A stretch of DNA of 20,156 bases. Origin: Haplomitrium mnioides. Taxonomy: Eukaryota; Marchantiophyta; Haplomitriopsida; Calobryales. The notes beneath the pieces were generated by a model. It did no database searches. It was not told where the DNA came from and was given only the letters and a program-made list of their open reading frames with translations. A program made the translations under genes and the position numbers. The stretch is taken from positions 1 to 20,156 of the forward strand of contig JBNGIS010008794.1 in assembly GCA_049999725.1 (NCBI GenBank), read 5' to 3'. The first letter of the stretch is position 1. The number at the start of each line of letters is the position of its first letter. Shown here one piece after another: positions 17,690 to 20,156 of the stretch.

Positions 17690-20156
17690 TCACTCCGCCC
17701 TCTGAGTGAGTTCTTCCTTACGAGCGTAAAATGGCTTCATCTTGTCATAGTTCACCTGATCATAATGCATTTATGTTAGCTCAAAAAAGTCATAAGTGTA
17801 ATTAGAATACACTTTCTGCACAACAAAAGGTCCAAAGTACCTTGGTAAGAACTTCTTTTGTTTTCGCTTATATCTAATGGAGTCGAATACCATCATCCAA
17901 TCTCCTTGTTGAAACACCATAGGTCTTCTCTTCCCAAATCTCTTGTCTTGACTTCTATTTCGATGGTCTTGGGCCTTGTGAATATTGACCTCAACCATCA
18001 CACGTGCTTCTTCGAGCTCCATCAATTGTTGGTTGTGAGTTCGTGGAGCCTTCTCCAAATTTCCTTCTTCATTTCTTTCCACACTTGTAGTTCTAAACGT
18101 AGGAAGATCAAACTCAATAGGCAAGATTGATTCCAAACCATAAGTGAGGCGTAAAGGTGCATACCCAGTTGAAGTCCTTCTTGTGGTGCGATACTCCCAA
18201 AGAATTGCATGGAGCTTCTTATCCCAAGTATGCTTAGCTCCTTCTAAATCCGCATCTTTTGCCAACATGTGACAAAGTGTAAAGTCGGTCCGCTCCGCCA
18301 ATCCATTTGCATTTGGCTTGTATGATGTAGTCATTCGTTGCTTAATAGAGAAATGCTCCAACATTGCTCAAGTGGCACCACTAACAAATGGTGAGCCTCT
18401 ATCTATCACAATCTCCAATAGCCAGCCAAACCTTGTGATGATTTGTTCGTAAAGAAATCTCCCCTTTTCCTCGTCTATAGCTTTCTTGAGAGGACAAGCC
18501 TCTACCCATTTGCTTAAGTAATCTGTTGCCACCACCACATACAAATTCCCTCGGAGAGTTGGAGTCAAAGGACCAATAATATCCACTCCCCACTTTTTAA
18601 AAAGACCCAAAGGTGCAACCAGTTGCAAAGGAGAAGGATAAGTAGACTTCTTTGCAAATGTTTGACACACATCACATGTCTTGCAAAACTCCAAACAATC
18701 TTTGAACATACCTCGCCAATGGTATCCTCCATCCAAAATTTTATATGTTGTCACTCTCCCCGCAAAATGCCCACCACACACTCCATCATGAAACTCATTC
18801 ATCAGTTGTTGGCTTTCTTTCTTGCTTACCGCTCTTCGAAGAAGACCATCAGAGCCTTGATGAAACAAAGTATTTTCAACCAAAGAATAAGGTTGACACT
18901 TATGAGCAAAGGCAGCCTTGTTGCGTTGCTTCATTCCCTCCGGATATCTTCCTTCCAACAAGTAGTTGTAAATATCATTGTACTCATCATGTAGAACACT
19001 CAAGTTGAAGATGTTCTCATCCAGAAATTCCTCCTCAACCGCTTCATGACCACTCTCATCATAGGCTCATGATAACATATCGGCGTTCAAATGCTTTCCT
19101 CCCGGTCGATCTTCAATACTATAGTCAAATTCAGCCAACAAAAACTTCTATCTAGCAGTTTTTCCCTCATCATTAGGCTTATTGAAAATATATTTCAAAG
19201 CCTTGTGGTCAGTTACAATCGTAAATCATCTAACCAACAAATAATGACGAAACTTTTTTATGCCAAAAATCACACCCAAACCTTCATTTTCTATTACCGA
19301 ATAGTTCTTCTCGGCCGCTACCATTTGTAGACTTGCAAAGGCTATTGGGTGATCATGTACCCCCTCATCCTTTTGACTTAAAGTGCATCCAAGAGCCATA
19401 TTCGAAGCGCCCGTAAATAAGAGAAATGGCTTACTCCAATTTGGTTTGACCAATACCTGCGCACTTGTTACCGCTTCCTTCAAACACTCAAATGATGCTT
19501 TGGCACTTTCATCATTAAATATCAACGAGTACTCCACTGTTTTCTTCAAGTAGTGGTTCAATGCCATTGCTTTTGCCGAGAAATCCAAAATAAAGTGACG
19601 ATAGTAGCCTACCATTCCCAAGAAAAAGTGCAACTTTGTCATATTGATTGGAAAAAGAAGGGCTTGAATCTTGAGTACCTTTTCCAGGTCCACTCCCACC
19701 CCATCTTTTGAAATGATGTGCCCTAGCAACACTCCTTGTCGGCAACTAAATATGCATTTTTCCGGATTTAAAGACGCTTTCGCCGAATCCAAACATTGAA
19801 GAATTTTTTCCAAATGGTCGAAATGATCCTTTTTACTCCCATATATACAAAAATTGTCAATGTAGTCCCTCACAAACTTCCCCAAGAAAGGCTCAAAGAT
19901 TTTGTTCATAAATCTTTGAAAGGTTGCCAGTGCATTGCATAATCCAAAAGGCACGACTCGAAAAGCAAACATACCCTAAGGACTAGTGAATGTCGTCAAT
20001 CGTTGATGTTCCAATACAATTGGAATTTGATTGTACCCACTATATCCATCTCCAAAGAAATACCACTCATGTCCAACAACTTCTTCAAGAATTTCATCAA
20101 TGAATGGAAGTGGATAATAATCTTTCTTCGTAACCACATTCAACTTCTTGTAGTCC
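17690..20156 (-). pseudogene. pol: gypsy II pol: RT, RNase H, integrase (5' end beyond window)
   Basis: One minus-strand frame runs from the window edge to TGA 17690-17692. RT: DYYPLPFIDEIL, FGDGYSGYNQIPI (catalytic Asp kept), PFGLCNALATFQRFM, then YIDN at 19853-19864, where the second Asp of the YxDD box is Asn. RNase H: LLFTGASNMALG, with the Asp of TDAS changed to Gly (19409-19411), then FTIVTDHKALKY. Integrase: HDGVCGGHF and CKTCDVCQ zinc ligands. Core WGVDIIGPL, IDRGSPF and NGLAERT keep all three acidic residues, with exact D35E spacing. Tail: PRYFGPFVVQKVYSNYTY and VNYDKMKPFYARK; I see no chromodomain. Premature stops are at 19976, 19226, 19148, 19067, 18368 and 17771, with no frameshift. 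Confidence 0.9.

Noticed and set aside
18623-19008. Plus-strand open frames opposite the gypsy II integrase
   Set aside because: They are antisense shadows of a clearly recognisable minus-strand integrase frame.

Overview
The window looks like TE-rich, AT-rich intergenic DNA from a land-plant nuclear genome. All the protein homology I can recognise belongs to degraded plant-type LTR retrotransposons (Ty1/copia and Ty3/gypsy). I see no intact host gene, no tRNA or rRNA and nothing prokaryotic. The plant clade cannot be fixed from the sequence alone. I found no convincing new biological system; the value here is in the nesting structure, several unexplained insertions and a few structured non-coding stretches.

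Layout. Positions 1-1030 are strand-asymmetric low-complexity DNA: a pyrimidine tract that switches to a long GA-rich stretch. Positions 1031-4046 and 4276-5270 are anonymous AT-rich DNA with no recognisable gene. Between them, at 4047-4275, is a short tandem array with an exact 71-bp period. Positions 5270-6048 read on the minus strand like a heavily broken lysine/glutamate-rich, coiled-coil-like coding remnant.

Positions 6054-14736 hold a complete but dead Ty1/copia element on the plus strand. Its LTRs are 264 and 262 bp, it begins TGTT and ends AACA, and a perfect 5-bp duplication (ATCCT) flanks it. Order inside: decayed primer-binding site, unusually long 2.7-kb leader, gag, a roughly 390-bp non-coding interruption, zinc-knuckle remnant and protease, integrase, reverse transcriptase with an apparent internal insertion, RNase H, degenerate polypurine tract, 3' LTR. 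Stops and frameshifts occur throughout.

The copia element sits in the 3' flank of an older minus-strand gypsy element (gypsy I). Gypsy I's RNase H-integrase remnant occupies 14933-16557 and its 3' flank is 14742-14932. Gypsy I is cut on its other side by a second minus-strand gypsy element (gypsy II). Gypsy II's probable 3' LTR is 16558-17088, its 3' non-coding region 17089-17689, and its pol 17690-20156, running off the window. Gypsy II pol is much better preserved: one frame throughout, six premature stops and no frameshift seen. So gypsy I is the oldest element, with copia and gypsy II inserted later and independently.
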